DNA of 64,000 nucleotides from assembly GCF_031624495.1 (NCBI RefSeq), contig NZ_JAMQOP010000005.1:288748-352747 (forward strand), written 5' to 3'. Source of the DNA: Halogeometricum sp. S1BR25-6. Lineage in GTDB: Archaea; Halobacteriota; Halobacteria; Halobacteriales; Haloferacaceae. The notes beneath the pieces were generated by a model. The model did not search any database and was not told the origin of the DNA. It was given only the letters and a program-made list of their open reading frames with translations. Shown here piece by piece: positions 54,829 through 63,587 of the stretch. The translations under genes and the position numbers were made by a program. The first letter of the stretch is position 1; the number at the start of each line of letters is the position of its first letter.

Positions 54829-55277
54829 GTGAGGACGACCGAGCCGGTGAGTTCGGCCCCATCTATCTTCCAGTCCTCCAGCGGATTCGTAATCTCTGGC
54901 TCGAACTCGAACCGTTAGTCGAGGAAACGTCGTGCGATAACGTCGTCGCACCAACAGAATTACAGATCAGTCTCACTGATGGGCTTGGAGATGCCGACAC
55001 TGCGCGATTCGATATCCAGTGGAGCGAACTACGGATGTATTCGTTCTATTACATCGATAGCGAAGGCCGCAACTGGCGATTTGACCGCCACCCGAATACG
55101 CACTCACCAGAAATTCATTTTCATCCGCCATCCGACGCGGCCGCTGTGGCGGCCGAACCATCCTGTATCGACGTAACTGAGGTGTCACTCGTGACCCGGG
55201 CGGTCCACGCAATGTGGCGGGCAGCGTACGAAAACAACGACGTTGAGCATCTGAATAGCGCATCAAACCCACCATAA
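54825..55277 (+). CDS. TumE-like (DUF6516) toxin
   Basis: 150 residues. RFDIQWSELRMYSFYYIDSE and GRNWRFDRHPNTHSPEIHFH match the TumE pattern of a beta-rich core with a His/Asp-rich strand. TumE-type proteins pair with HTH antitoxins. Longer N-terminal extension in the frame lies inside the antitoxin gene and is discarded. Confidence 0.65.
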   Translation: MSEDDRAGEFGPIYLPVLQRIRNLWLELEPLVEETSCDNVVAPTELQISLTDGLGDADTARFDIQWSELRMYSFYYIDSEGRNWRFDRHPNTHSPEIHFHPPSDAAAVAAEPSCIDVTEVSLVTRAVHAMWRAAYENNDVEHLNSASNPP

Positions 55278-55472
55278 CCCAAGTGAACGTACTTGGCGCC
55301 ATTACTGTGCATACGAACTGCAGTTCTCTGCTTGTTCATGATGTGTGATTTGTTCGCATGACTCCACTCATGGGATAGAGTTTAGTCAAGCCACCCACAG
55401 AGCATCAGCATCGGTGAGAGTATATCGGCGCTGTGAGCCGTGCAGCGCTGCGTACAAGCACTGCACTCACCG

Positions 55473-55889
55473 ATGAATCAAAGACTACCCGCAGATTTCG
55501 AGCCGACGAGTCGCGTGCTGAAACGAGCACAGTACGAAGCCTTCGCGTTTTCAGTTCTCGACAGAGACATCCGAGTTCGGAATGAGAGCTACGAAAACCC
55601 AGCAAACCACGAGTACCTCGTCACCGTTGTCGACGGTATTCCGGCTACTTGTGAGTGCCCCGCCGACGCTACGTATGAGGGCCCCTGCAAACACCGAGTC
55701 GCTGTCGCGATTCGGCCCCGAATTCTTGAGCTCGTGACGAAGGTGCAGGTCGCGGCAGACGGCGGAACTACAGCTAACGACCGATGCGAACCTGCTGAAT
55801 CGGATCAATGTGACTGCGACGAACTCAATGACGAACTTCCCTGCTGGGACTGCGTTCGGACTGGTCGGAAGACACTTCCTAAAAAGTAG
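55473..55889 (+). CDS. SWIM zinc-finger protein
   Basis: 138 residues from ATG 55473. CECPADATYEGPCKH is the SWIM motif (CxC...CxH), followed by a second Cys cluster CDCDELNDELPCWDC. Small SWIM proteins are common on haloarchaeal plasmids; DNA or protein binding is expected, role unknown. Confidence 0.85.
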   Translation: MNQRLPADFEPTSRVLKRAQYEAFAFSVLDRDIRVRNESYENPANHEYLVTVVDGIPATCECPADATYEGPCKHRVAVAIRPRILELVTKVQVAADGGTTANDRCEPAESDQCDCDELNDELPCWDCVRTGRKTLPKK

Positions 55890-56089
55890 CCGTCGTAACT
55901 CTGTTTGAGGTTTGTCCACTGAAAGCCGTACTCGACTCTTCAGTCGCTCTACGGGAGGTCTTCAACACAGTCGATTAGCTCTTCTTTGGCATTCCAGGTG
56001 TAGAGTCGATTTCATCACCTACCGATTCAGTCTACACCGATTCGCTTCCGAGCGAAATGACTATGCTGATTCTGGAAGAACTGATAGGT

Positions 56090-56500
56090 ATGAGTACGTC
56101 TGGCCCGGCGCCGACCGATATCGACCGCGTCCGAGAACGGCTGAACGTCGTAACGCAGGAAACGCGATTCTCGCTCTTGCAGGATATTCTCGGCCATCCT
56201 AGTCAGCTCTCGACGTTGAAAGAACTCGATTACGTGAACCCGAGCAAGAGCCAAACGACGATCCGCCAGCATCTCCAACAGCTGGCTGACGCGGGTATCG
56301 TCGAGACAGCCACACTCCCGAAAGACCGACGTCGGAACAACCTCCCCTACAAGTTCTACGGGATCAGTGACGACGGGCGAGCGTTCCTTGACGAACACGG
56401 GCTACTGCGAGCCGAAGAGACACTTCAGTCGGTCTACGAGCGCGTTGAGAAGACCGACCAGATCAAGCGGTACGAGACCGCACCACGGCCGGAACGGTAG
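56090..56500 (+). CDS. ArsR-like winged-helix regulator
   Basis: 136 residues from ATG 56090 (MSTSGPAPTDIDRVRERLNV). TRFSLLQDILGHPSQLSTLK, NPSKSQTTIRQHLQQLADAG and LPYKFYGISDDGRAFLDEHG form a winged helix with wing. Transcription regulator of the plasmid or of the nearby small genes; target unknown. Confidence 0.8.
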   Translation: MSTSGPAPTDIDRVRERLNVVTQETRFSLLQDILGHPSQLSTLKELDYVNPSKSQTTIRQHLQQLADAGIVETATLPKDRRRNNLPYKFYGISDDGRAFLDEHGLLRAEETLQSVYERVEKTDQIKRYETAPRPER

Positions 56501-56611
56501 CTATCCAGAAGCGCCGAGACTATTCGCCGGGCTCATCGAATGTAAAGTCGACCTTTGGGAAGCCTCTTCTTTCATAATCTCGGGGAAGAGGATCAACACC
56601 AACACGTCCGC

Positions 56612-56645
56612 GGTAGTTTTTCTGCCCCCTGAGGGATGCGGGGTG
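56612..56645 (+). promoter_or_regulatory. Shared upstream G/C element, copy 2
   Basis: GGTAGTTTTTCTGCCCCCTG then AGGGATGCGGGG, 26 bases before the TFB start. Confidence 0.5.
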
Positions 56646-56671
56646 CAGACAGCGTGCCTCGCTGATGATCG

Positions 56672-57616
56672 ATGGCAACGAGAGATATCTACGAGAGCGG
56701 TTTCGACGAAGACGTACCGACAGACAATACGACAGCGTGTCCGGAGTGCAACGGGCGAGTCAGAACGAACTCAATAGAGACAGCCTGTGAAGACTGCGGA
56801 CTCGTTATCGACGAACAACAAATCGACCACGGACCAGAGTGGCGGACGTTCGACGATGATGAGTCCTCCAGTAAACGAACAGGTGCTCCGCTCACCGTTG
56901 CACGTCACGATCGCGGTCTTTCGACTGAAATCGGACGCTGGCGAGACGCGAGTGGAACCCAGCTCTCAGCACGAAAGCGCCGACAGCTCGGCCGACTGCG
57001 TCGAGAACAGCGCCGGGGTCGGTGGCGGTCGAAAAGCGAGCGGAATCTCGCGCACGGCTTGGGCGAAGTTCGTCGGATCGCAAGCGCGCTGGGAGTCTCA
57101 GAGACGGTTCGTGATCAGGCGTGTCAGCTTTTCAGAAGTGCCAAAGACGAGAATCTCCTGCTTGGTCGGTCGATCGAAGCGATCGCCGCAGCGAGCGTGT
57201 ACGGCGCGTGTCGGTGCAACGACTCGAGAGTGACGCGAGGCGAAGTCGCTGAAAGAGCACAGGTCAAGCGAAGTAGAGTCGTGAACGCCTACAAGACGCT
57301 GAATACAGAGCTGGGACTGCCCGTCACTCCGGTTACACCGCAGTCGCTCATCCCGCAGCTGTCTTCGCAGTTAGCGGTCGAGGGTGCTGTCCGGCGGCGA
57401 GCACTCGAACTCGCAGAGCTGGCGCACGGTTCGGCCATCGCGAATGGGCGTCAGCCAGCAGGGGTTGCTGGCGCTTGTCTCTACATCGCTTCTCAAGAGT
57501 GCGGGCAGGGGTTCAGACAAACTGATATCGCGGAAGTTGCTGGAACAACCGCAGCGACGCTTCGTTCCCGACGTGACGAACTCTCGACGATAATCGACTC
57601 AGACGCCTCGGCGTAA
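56672..57616 (+). CDS. tfb: Transcription initiation factor TFB (accessory)
   Basis: 314 residues. Zinc ribbon ACPECNGRVRT ... ACEDCGLVID (C23, C26, C38, C41 region), B-reader/linker (GPEWRTFDDDESSSKRTGAP), then two cyclin folds with the usual LRREQRRGRWRSKSERNLAH and GVAGACLYIASQECGQGFRQ. Haloarchaea carry several TFBs, and plasmid copies can steer RNA polymerase to a gene subset. Starts shortly after the shared G/C element. Confidence 0.93.
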   Translation: MATRDIYESGFDEDVPTDNTTACPECNGRVRTNSIETACEDCGLVIDEQQIDHGPEWRTFDDDESSSKRTGAPLTVARHDRGLSTEIGRWRDASGTQLSARKRRQLGRLRREQRRGRWRSKSERNLAHGLGEVRRIASALGVSETVRDQACQLFRSAKDENLLLGRSIEAIAAASVYGACRCNDSRVTRGEVAERAQVKRSRVVNAYKTLNTELGLPVTPVTPQSLIPQLSSQLAVEGAVRRRALELAELAHGSAIANGRQPAGVAGACLYIASQECGQGFRQTDIAEVAGTTAATLRSRRDELSTIIDSDASA

Positions 57617-57641
57617 AGGCAGGCATCGACGACGAATCGTA

Positions 57642-57683
57642 TTAACCAACGAGATGGGGATCATCCCAGACATTGTTGGTTAA
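57642..57683. repeat. Inverted repeat TTAACCAAC-N24-GTTGGTTAA, copy 2
   Basis: Same arms and same left flank (ATTAACCAACGAG) as copy 1 at 25458-25497. Directly after the TFB stop. Inside it lies a smaller palindrome (TGGGGATCATCCCA). Confidence 0.55.
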
Positions 57684-57805
57684 ACCGGCGTATCGGTTGA
57701 GAAGGGATTCCCAATCAGGGGGTGATTGGAATTAACCGTCCACAGGATGTAGTGAGCTGTTTTTCTGGGGCTGAATGACTGAGCCCCTCAGGGCTTTGTG
57801 ATTCA

Positions 57806-58246
57806 ATGTCTGAGCAACCATCAACAGATCCATTTGAAGACTGTGAGCTACGCCCCGACGTGATTCTCGGTACTCGCATTTTCGAGGATGTCCTCTTCAC
57901 CGAAAAGATAGAAACGCCGGTGAATGTGCTCACTGGCAAGACGCCAGCACATTCGCACGCGAGTGTCGACGAAGCTCGGGCCTTCGCCGCGGGAATCGAC
58001 AGTAACACGCCGCACATCGCACTCCCTGCATTAGTCGAAGCGCAGGTCGAAACAAGGATCAAGCCCTATACAGCGGCTGCCTTCTTTCACTTCAAGGCGA
58101 CCGGGTCGCTCGAACGACATCGCGCCTACCGCGCCGCCTACAACTCGGATCGGTTCTCAGTGGAGTTCGAGGCCGATTACGAAACCGGGGACCTGACGAT
58201 CAGCGTCGACGAGGAGGACTGCCAGTCGGAGTTCGAGAACGCCTAG
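57806..58246 (+). CDS. Conserved hypothetical protein, 146 aa
   Basis: MSEQPSTDPFEDCELRPDVI, then HSHASVDEARAFAAGIDSNT and a beta-rich C-terminus (FSVEFEADYETGDLTISVDE). No catalytic motif seen. Preceded by a T-run and G/C hairpin (GGGGCTGAATGACTGAGCCCC-like) at about 57763-57795, a variant of the shared upstream element. Confidence 0.65.
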   Translation: MSEQPSTDPFEDCELRPDVILGTRIFEDVLFTEKIETPVNVLTGKTPAHSHASVDEARAFAAGIDSNTPHIALPALVEAQVETRIKPYTAAAFFHFKATGSLERHRAYRAAYNSDRFSVEFEADYETGDLTISVDEEDCQSEFENA

Positions 58247-58352
58247 CCAGCATCGTCAGTACTGTTTTTTGAGCGCCGGCGATGGATGCCGGCGCATCAC
58301 GTAGTGACGCAGTTGTGCAGTCGCGTGCGTCGGCAGACGAAGGTGAAAACCG

Positions 58353-58844
58353 ATGCATATGGTCATTTACGCACTGGTAGAGGCATCGACGCGAGACGAC
58401 GCAGTGGCCACCGGTAAAGCAGTGTTCGATCGGCTGGTTGGGGCCGACCCACACGCTGGTGCCGTGTTCGACTACTACGTCTGCTTTGACGAGGAGAACA
58501 CGACGGTCGCGGGCAAGGCTCGATGGGGCGATTTACCGGCCGCAGCCCCCGTCGGTTCAGACAATGGGCAGAACCTACTCAACCGAGGGTGGGAAGCGAC
58601 GAAAGAAGAGTTCGAGCGCAATCTCGAACGGGTGAAGGAAGCCATCGACGACCTCTCTGATGAGGAGATCATGCGCGATGAGGACCTCGCTCGGCACGCG
58701 TTCTACCAAGTCGGCGCATACGACGGGCCGTCGGTGTTCCTGTACGACCAGCACGCGACCGGTATCCGGCATCGCGAACAACTGGATCGACTCCTCGAAA
58801 GCAGTGAAGATCTCTGGGTCGTCCCCGCTGATGTCCACTTCTGA
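58353..58844 (+). CDS. Haloarchaeal hypothetical protein, 163 aa
   Basis: MHMVIYALVEASTRDDAVAT, then VFDYYVCFDEEN and RHAFYQVGAYDGPSVFLYDQ. Acidic, no known active site. Seven bases before the zinc-ribbon gene, so likely in one transcript with it. Confidence 0.65.
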   Translation: MHMVIYALVEASTRDDAVATGKAVFDRLVGADPHAGAVFDYYVCFDEENTTVAGKARWGDLPAAAPVGSDNGQNLLNRGWEATKEEFERNLERVKEAIDDLSDEEIMRDEDLARHAFYQVGAYDGPSVFLYDQHATGIRHREQLDRLLESSEDLWVVPADVHF

Positions 58845-58850
58845 ATTTCA

Positions 58851-59216
58851 ATGCCCCGAATCACCAATTGGACATGGGAGAATCGAACGCCGTCGCTCGC
58901 GTATCGAAACACCGAGACTGGAGCCCGAGCCGTTCTCCACTGTGCACCGGACTCCTACCGGTACAAGTGGCGGGCAGCAATCCTCGTCGACGGCTATCCG
59001 GTTTGGTCATGCGGCTTCGAAACGAAGCAGACGACAGCCTTTCGGGACGCTCTTCGAGACAGACCAACTTCCAAGTTGAGCTGCCCTGAGTGCCCGAACG
59101 ACGACGTTCTCGTCGGTGAGAAAGCAGCTGACGGAGCGAAGGTACAGCGCTGGTTCGACTGTCCTGACTGTGGCTACGAAGGTCGCTCGAAGGTCGTCTA
59201 CGGCGCTGAACGCTGA
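58851..59216 (+). CDS. Small zinc-ribbon protein, 121 aa
   Basis: Residues 1-70 contain PRITNWTWENRTPSLAYRNT and WRAAILVDGYPVWSCGFETK; residues 78-114 form a CxxC...CxxC ribbon (LSCPECPNDDVLVG ... FDCPDCGYEGRSK). A haloarchaeal family I recall as DUF7568; function unknown. Confidence 0.75.
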   Translation: MPRITNWTWENRTPSLAYRNTETGARAVLHCAPDSYRYKWRAAILVDGYPVWSCGFETKQTTAFRDALRDRPTSKLSCPECPNDDVLVGEKAADGAKVQRWFDCPDCGYEGRSKVVYGAER

Positions 59217-59291
59217 GGTCACAAGACGTCCAGCAAGAGTGTTTTTTTGGGGCAGGAGGGGTGGCCCGAGTCAAACGGGCCAGATCTACAG

Positions 59292-59687
59292 ATGAGTCTG
59301 GACGTCATCGACCGTCACAGCGAAGCACTGTTCGAGTTCCTCTGGTGTCCGGTCTGCGGGCGCGAGGTGTTCAGCCACATCCCCTTCGAGGGCGTGTTCT
59401 GCAAGCACTGTAACACACAGGTGGAACTCCAAGAATCACAAGATGATCGTGGCTACGAGGAAGCTGTCCTCGTCTGCTTCGATACCGACACGACCTGGAA
59501 TCTCCACGTCGACGAAAAACTTCGTCGCGACCTGCCTGACGGGTCGGCGCGGGTGAAGATCCTCGGCGCACCGCGCGCTTACAAGGTCGACTGGTGGAGC
59601 CCAAAACCGGACGAAGGCTGGGAACCTGTCGAGCGCGGCGAGTTCGACGACGTCGAAGAACCTGCTGAGGTGTCTCACTTGGCCTAA
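59292..59687 (+). CDS. Small zinc-ribbon protein, 131 aa
   Basis: ATG 59292 (MSLDVIDRHSEALFEFLWCP) is preferred over an in-frame TTG further up. CPVCGREVFSHIPFEGVFCK and HCN give a CxxC...CxxC ribbon in the first 45 residues. Family recalled as DUF7567; role unknown, usually next to the ribbon protein before it. The upstream gap has GTTTTTTTGGGG, again like the shared element. Confidence 0.75.
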   Translation: MSLDVIDRHSEALFEFLWCPVCGREVFSHIPFEGVFCKHCNTQVELQESQDDRGYEEAVLVCFDTDTTWNLHVDEKLRRDLPDGSARVKILGAPRAYKVDWWSPKPDEGWEPVERGEFDDVEEPAEVSHLA

Positions 59688-59701
59688 GGAGAGAGTTCGT
59701 T

Positions 59702-59736
59702 GGGGTAGTTTTTCACCCCCTGAGGGGTGCGGGGGG
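59702..59736 (+). promoter_or_regulatory. Shared upstream G/C element, copy 3
   Basis: GGGTAGTTTTTCACCCCCTG then AGGGGTGCGGGG, ending 18 bases before the next ATG. Confidence 0.5.
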
Positions 59737-59754
59737 TGTTCGAACGAGCACCCT

Positions 59755-60159
59755 ATGAGTTGGACAAGTGATTCACAGCCATCTGGAGCGTCACACACTT
59801 CGGATGAGACCGGCGTCGTCTACGTCGGCTACCGACAGCGAGGCCGCGCAATCGTCGAAAAGTATCCTGGCCGCGAACCGCTGACCCCAGATCGGAGTCT
59901 CAAGCTGGCGGACCACAGTCCCTCGGGCTTCGAATGGGGATACAGGGGGAGTGGCCCAGCGCAACTCGCGCTCGCCCTCCTGCTCGATTACACCGACGAC
60001 GAGGACGTCGCACTGGCGGAGTACATGGCGTTCAAGGACGAAGTAGTGAGCCGATTGGAGTGTAGTGGTCCCAAACAGCGCTGGCGACTCACAGGACACG
60101 AGATAGATACGGCCCTTCGTGAGACAGTCGACGAATCAGTCGCACCGACCGTCAAATGA
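59755..60159 (+). CDS. DUF6166-like protein, 134 aa
   Basis: TGVVYVGYRQRGRAIVEKYP, then SPSGFEWGYRGSGPAQLALA and LLLDYTDDEDVALAEYMAFK follow the DUF6166 pattern as I recall it. Found on plasmids and phages; molecular role unknown. Overlaps the next gene by four bases. Confidence 0.75.
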   Translation: MSWTSDSQPSGASHTSDETGVVYVGYRQRGRAIVEKYPGREPLTPDRSLKLADHSPSGFEWGYRGSGPAQLALALLLDYTDDEDVALAEYMAFKDEVVSRLECSGPKQRWRLTGHEIDTALRETVDESVAPTVK

Positions 60160-60455
60160 CAGTCAGAGAGCGATCTATGTCAGACCACACCCAGCAGCCT
60201 CGCGCAGACGCAGAATCAACACAGAACTGTGAGTACCAGGCACCAACCGAGTACGTCGAGCGAAGCGATGTCGGCGTCTCACTCACCGTGAAGCTCAAAC
60301 GCGGAACTGGTACCAGGGATCAGGATGAGGTGATCGCGAAAGCGAAAGGTAAGACGCTCGAAGACGCCCGGGAGGACATGGAAACGCTTCGGGAGTATAT
60401 GCACGACCTCGCCGAAGACGCCCGTCAAATCCAGCCGGGGGAAGACGACGAATAA
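60156..60455 (+). CDS. Small acidic conserved protein, 99 aa
   Basis: ATG overlaps the previous stop (ATGA); a second ATG at 60177 is also possible. SLTVKLKRGTGTRDQDEVIA, then KAKGKTLEDAREDMETLREY ends in a helix. Haloarchaeal family recalled as DUF7389; role unknown, perhaps partner of the DUF6166 protein. Confidence 0.7.
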   Translation: MTVRERSMSDHTQQPRADAESTQNCEYQAPTEYVERSDVGVSLTVKLKRGTGTRDQDEVIAKAKGKTLEDAREDMETLREYMHDLAEDARQIQPGEDDE

Positions 60456-60497
60456 CGGGTGATGCAGTCTATTCCTCCTCTGTAAGAGCGGGATCGA

Positions 60498-61094
60498 TCA
60501 TTCCGTGAGCTCCCAGGTGATGACGGCACCCTGCTGATGGATTGGGTGACGTAATCCCGTGAAATCAGCGATAGTTCGGGTTTTGAGTGGCAAATCGTAC
60601 CAGTACGCCACATCTCTCACAACCTTCTCTGCCAGTTTCGTGGCGTCCATCAGTGGAAACGGCCCATCAGCCGGCTCGTAGTAGAGCCCGAGAAGTCCTC
60701 TGCCGGTCCCGAATCCGCTTTCAGCGAGCTTCTTTGCGTCAGCAACAAGCGAATTCGAGAACGGACTGTAGACCGTGGAATAGGCTGCCGGTTCAATATC
60801 ACCGTTGTCGCGATAGAACCGAAGCAGCTTCGCTTCAATCGGTATCTGAGACCCATCGCTCTCGAGGAGAATATCACATCGCTGTCCGCTGTTTGGATAG
60901 GAGGCCTCAGTCTCCGTGACTTCATAGGAGGTAGACTGCTGTCCAAGTCGTTCAACGAGACGTTCTACCTGCTCTTCCTCGTCAAACGCACCGATACCAG
61001 GCTGCCACCGATAGTGTTCAGCTGTTGCATCGATCTGTGGAATGACATCGGCAACATCGCGTGCAAACTGGTCAAGAATCGCTGCCGTAGTCAC
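60498..61094 (-). CDS. PD-(D/E)XK nuclease-like protein
   Basis: 198 residues. QRCDILLESDGSQIPIEAKL has the D...ExK core of restriction-type nucleases, near residues 72-92. Other parts (ESGFGTGRGLLGLYYEPADG) are helical. Four-base overlap with the tandem GIY-YIG gene means they are co-translated; a two-nuclease module for foreign DNA is likely but not proven. Confidence 0.7.
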   Translation of the reverse strand: MTTAAILDQFARDVADVIPQIDATAEHYRWQPGIGAFDEEEQVERLVERLGQQSTSYEVTETEASYPNSGQRCDILLESDGSQIPIEAKLLRFYRDNGDIEPAAYSTVYSPFSNSLVADAKKLAESGFGTGRGLLGLYYEPADGPFPLMDATKLAEKVVRDVAYWYDLPLKTRTIADFTGLRHPIHQQGAVITWELTE

Positions 61095-62461
61095 CGGACT
61101 GCCTCGAAGGAGAATTCGGTTGTCTTAATCGGTGCGTCGTCGGGGACATCGCTCTTGTTCAGTAATCGATCCGGGAACGCGGCCTGAGCAACGCCGATCA
61201 ACTGTGGCTCAACCTCGGCGAGATATGCATCGTAGCCGTACGGCCCGGCATGCAGCTCCTGGTTCCACGCCTTCACCCAGAGATACACCGGTTCTTTGAG
61301 GCGATGTGTGCCCTGCTCAAACAGCTCGCTCGCCCATGGTACCTTCCGCGTATCATCTTCGAACAGCGCCATCGAGAGCTCACCGACGTGCCAGTAGTTC
61401 CCATCGCCCCACCGAGCGAAGCTCCGGGTGCTCGATCGTTCAGCAGCGATTTCTGTGAAATTCGCACTCAGTTCGTTCTTCTTGCCGTACGCTTCCGCCT
61501 TCCCAATATAACGGGGGACGATCGTTGGTCGGTCACTCATATCGGTGTCGGCGAGCTGGAACATGAGATAGAGTAATCCCTCATAGCCGTCATCCCGTAC
61601 TCCACCGGAGTGAACGCATTTTCGTCCCTCTGCGCGAATTCGCTCGTCGACGGCATCGGAACGTTTGAGCCGACCAGAGTCAGTGAGCGCAACCTGCAAC
61701 TGTTCATCGGTCTCGAATAGTGGTATCGGATCAGCCGTCGATTCGTCTACAAAGTCCGGATAGACGTATCTCTCGAGCCAGTGGGTCCACAGTTCGGCTT
61801 TCGAGTTATGATCGCTGAGAAGATCATATCGAGGGGGCACATCTGCTGTCCCTTGTTTTCTTGGCTCAGTCGTGAGCCAGTCATGTCCAGCAAGTCCGAT
61901 TTCGTGGAGGATCCGGTTCGGTACGAACTCTCGGTTGGTCATGGTCCGCCGATACTTCGGGTGAGCGTAGATGAGTCCGATCAGTTTCGCCTCGAGCTCC
62001 TGCCGGTAGGTTTCTACACCGTATGGACACCCATCGAGCGTCTCGACGTCCAGAATCCAGACATAGAGCTGTGAGTGAGCCGCCTCGCGAACTGCCGCGA
62101 TGTGGTCGTATTTCGAGAAGCTTCCCCACGAACCGTCGTCTTCCCAATCGTCAACCGGGAGCGCTGCATCGATTTTCTTGTAGTGCTGGTAGATTCGAGA
62201 TCCGATATTTCGAGATTCGCCGACGTACACAGGAGTGATATCTGAGGCAGTGTTGATTGGCTCGTCCGCTAAGTAGATGAGATACAAGAATTCACCATCG
62301 TTCTTTCCGTATCGATACCGATCGAGTGCATCAGTAGTAGTAAGATTCCCATCAACCGTCGTCAAGAATGGCACTGGATCTGGCCGCTCTAATGAGCGGA
62401 TATCTTCAAGTAAAGAATCCTCAAGCCATGTAGCCCACAAATCAGCCTTTGAGAGTTTCAT
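61091..62461 (-). CDS. Tandem GIY-YIG nuclease-like protein
   Basis: 456 residues made of two copies of one module. Copy 1: FLYLIYLADEP ... PVYVGESRNIGSRIYQHY ... CPYGVETYRQELEAKLIGLI. Copy 2: LLYLMFQLADT ... PRYIGKAEAYGKKNELSANF ... GPYGYDAYLAEVEPQLIGVA. Copy 1 keeps Y, YVG, the Arg after it and the late Glu; copy 2 lacks the Arg (KKN), so it may be regulatory. Each copy is preceded by SKADLWATWLED / SKAELWTHWLER. First gene of a two-gene unit with the PD-(D/E)XK protein. Confidence 0.75.
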   Translation of the reverse strand: MKLSKADLWATWLEDSLLEDIRSLERPDPVPFLTTVDGNLTTTDALDRYRYGKNDGEFLYLIYLADEPINTASDITPVYVGESRNIGSRIYQHYKKIDAALPVDDWEDDGSWGSFSKYDHIAAVREAAHSQLYVWILDVETLDGCPYGVETYRQELEAKLIGLIYAHPKYRRTMTNREFVPNRILHEIGLAGHDWLTTEPRKQGTADVPPRYDLLSDHNSKAELWTHWLERYVYPDFVDESTADPIPLFETDEQLQVALTDSGRLKRSDAVDERIRAEGRKCVHSGGVRDDGYEGLLYLMFQLADTDMSDRPTIVPRYIGKAEAYGKKNELSANFTEIAAERSSTRSFARWGDGNYWHVGELSMALFEDDTRKVPWASELFEQGTHRLKEPVYLWVKAWNQELHAGPYGYDAYLAEVEPQLIGVAQAAFPDRLLNKSDVPDDAPIKTTEFSFEAVR

Positions 62462-62574
62462 CTATACGGTAGTCACCTGTTGGTTGTATTATCAATTTCG
62501 GCGATCTGACGGATAGCGCTCTGCTTGAAAAATAGTTGAATAAATACCCTTGTAACGCGTACTGAGACGGTCAG

Positions 62575-63546
62575 ATGCCCACAATAAATTTCGAATTACA
62601 GGTGGCACGAACACTGAAAAACATAGATAAGTCATCTGAAATCCATCCGGCCAACAAGAGGCTTATTCAAAAGTTCCATCGTGACCTCTTGCTCGACGGG
62701 ATTAACGCAGCACGACGTCAGAAGCTCACTTCACACCTGAAGATTATCGCCCAATACCTGGGTGAAAAGCGATTTGATGCACTAACTCGCGAAGATATCA
62801 CAGAACTGGTCGAGTGGATACATAGCCGTGGCTCTGCACCGTCGACAGTCTCTGATTACAAGCAAGTCGTGAAGCAGTTTTACAAATGGTACAACGGGGG
62901 TGAGGAGCCAGAAACAACGAAATGGATACGACGAGGACCACCCACGTTCCGTCAAATCCTTCCGCGAAATCTGCTCTCACCGGATGATGTCTCACGGCTT
63001 ATTGACGCCTGTGTCAACGACCGAGATCGAGCGTTCATCGCGCTCCTTTGGGAGACTGGCGCACGAATTGGAGAGTTAATTGATCTATGTGTCGGTGACA
63101 TCGAAGACGATGGGTCAGGGAAACACGTTATCGTGATAGGGAAGACTGGTGCTCGACGGCTACCCCTCGTGGAATCACGCTTGTACCTCGAACAGTGGTT
63201 ACAGACGCATCCTTCGCTAAGCGCACAGACCCCACTCTGGTGTAAACTTGAGCAGGGCACCCCAGACGAACAGATCAGCTACAACTATATCCGATTACGA
63301 CTCCTCGAACGGGCACGAAAGCGAGCAGGTATCGACAAGCCGGTGAATCCACATCATTTCAGGCATAGCCGGGCGACGCACCTCGCGAACTGGCTGACTG
63401 AAGCTCAACTCTGTGAGTGGTTTGGATGGGTACTAGGATCAAAAGTTCCAGCCCGATACGTGCATCTCTCTGGCCGCGATATCGACAATGCGTATTTTGC
63501 GTTATTCGCGAATCGACGGTTCAATCATCTTCCCATCACGAGCTAA
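62575..63546 (+). CDS. Tyrosine recombinase (XerA/integrase family)
   Basis: 323 residues. SAM-like N-terminal DNA-binding domain to about 110, then catalytic residues in order: R in LWETGARIGELIDL, K in VIGKTGARRLP, HxxR in HHFRHSRATHLANW, later W in WFGWVLG, and nucleophile Y in PARYVHLSGRDID. Complete. TATA-like AATAAATAC about 40 bases before the ATG. Could integrate the element or resolve plasmid multimers. Confidence 0.92.
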   Translation: MPTINFELQVARTLKNIDKSSEIHPANKRLIQKFHRDLLLDGINAARRQKLTSHLKIIAQYLGEKRFDALTREDITELVEWIHSRGSAPSTVSDYKQVVKQFYKWYNGGEEPETTKWIRRGPPTFRQILPRNLLSPDDVSRLIDACVNDRDRAFIALLWETGARIGELIDLCVGDIEDDGSGKHVIVIGKTGARRLPLVESRLYLEQWLQTHPSLSAQTPLWCKLEQGTPDEQISYNYIRLRLLERARKRAGIDKPVNPHHFRHSRATHLANWLTEAQLCEWFGWVLGSKVPARYVHLSGRDIDNAYFALFANRRFNHLPITS

Positions 63547-63587
63547 GGACAGTCTCAGATTAGCACTAAACTTCGTCTGTAGAGATA

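Noticed and set aside
62462..62574. tRNA attachment site next to the recombinase
   Set aside because: No tRNA-like cloverleaf or paired direct repeats were seen near the recombinase gene.
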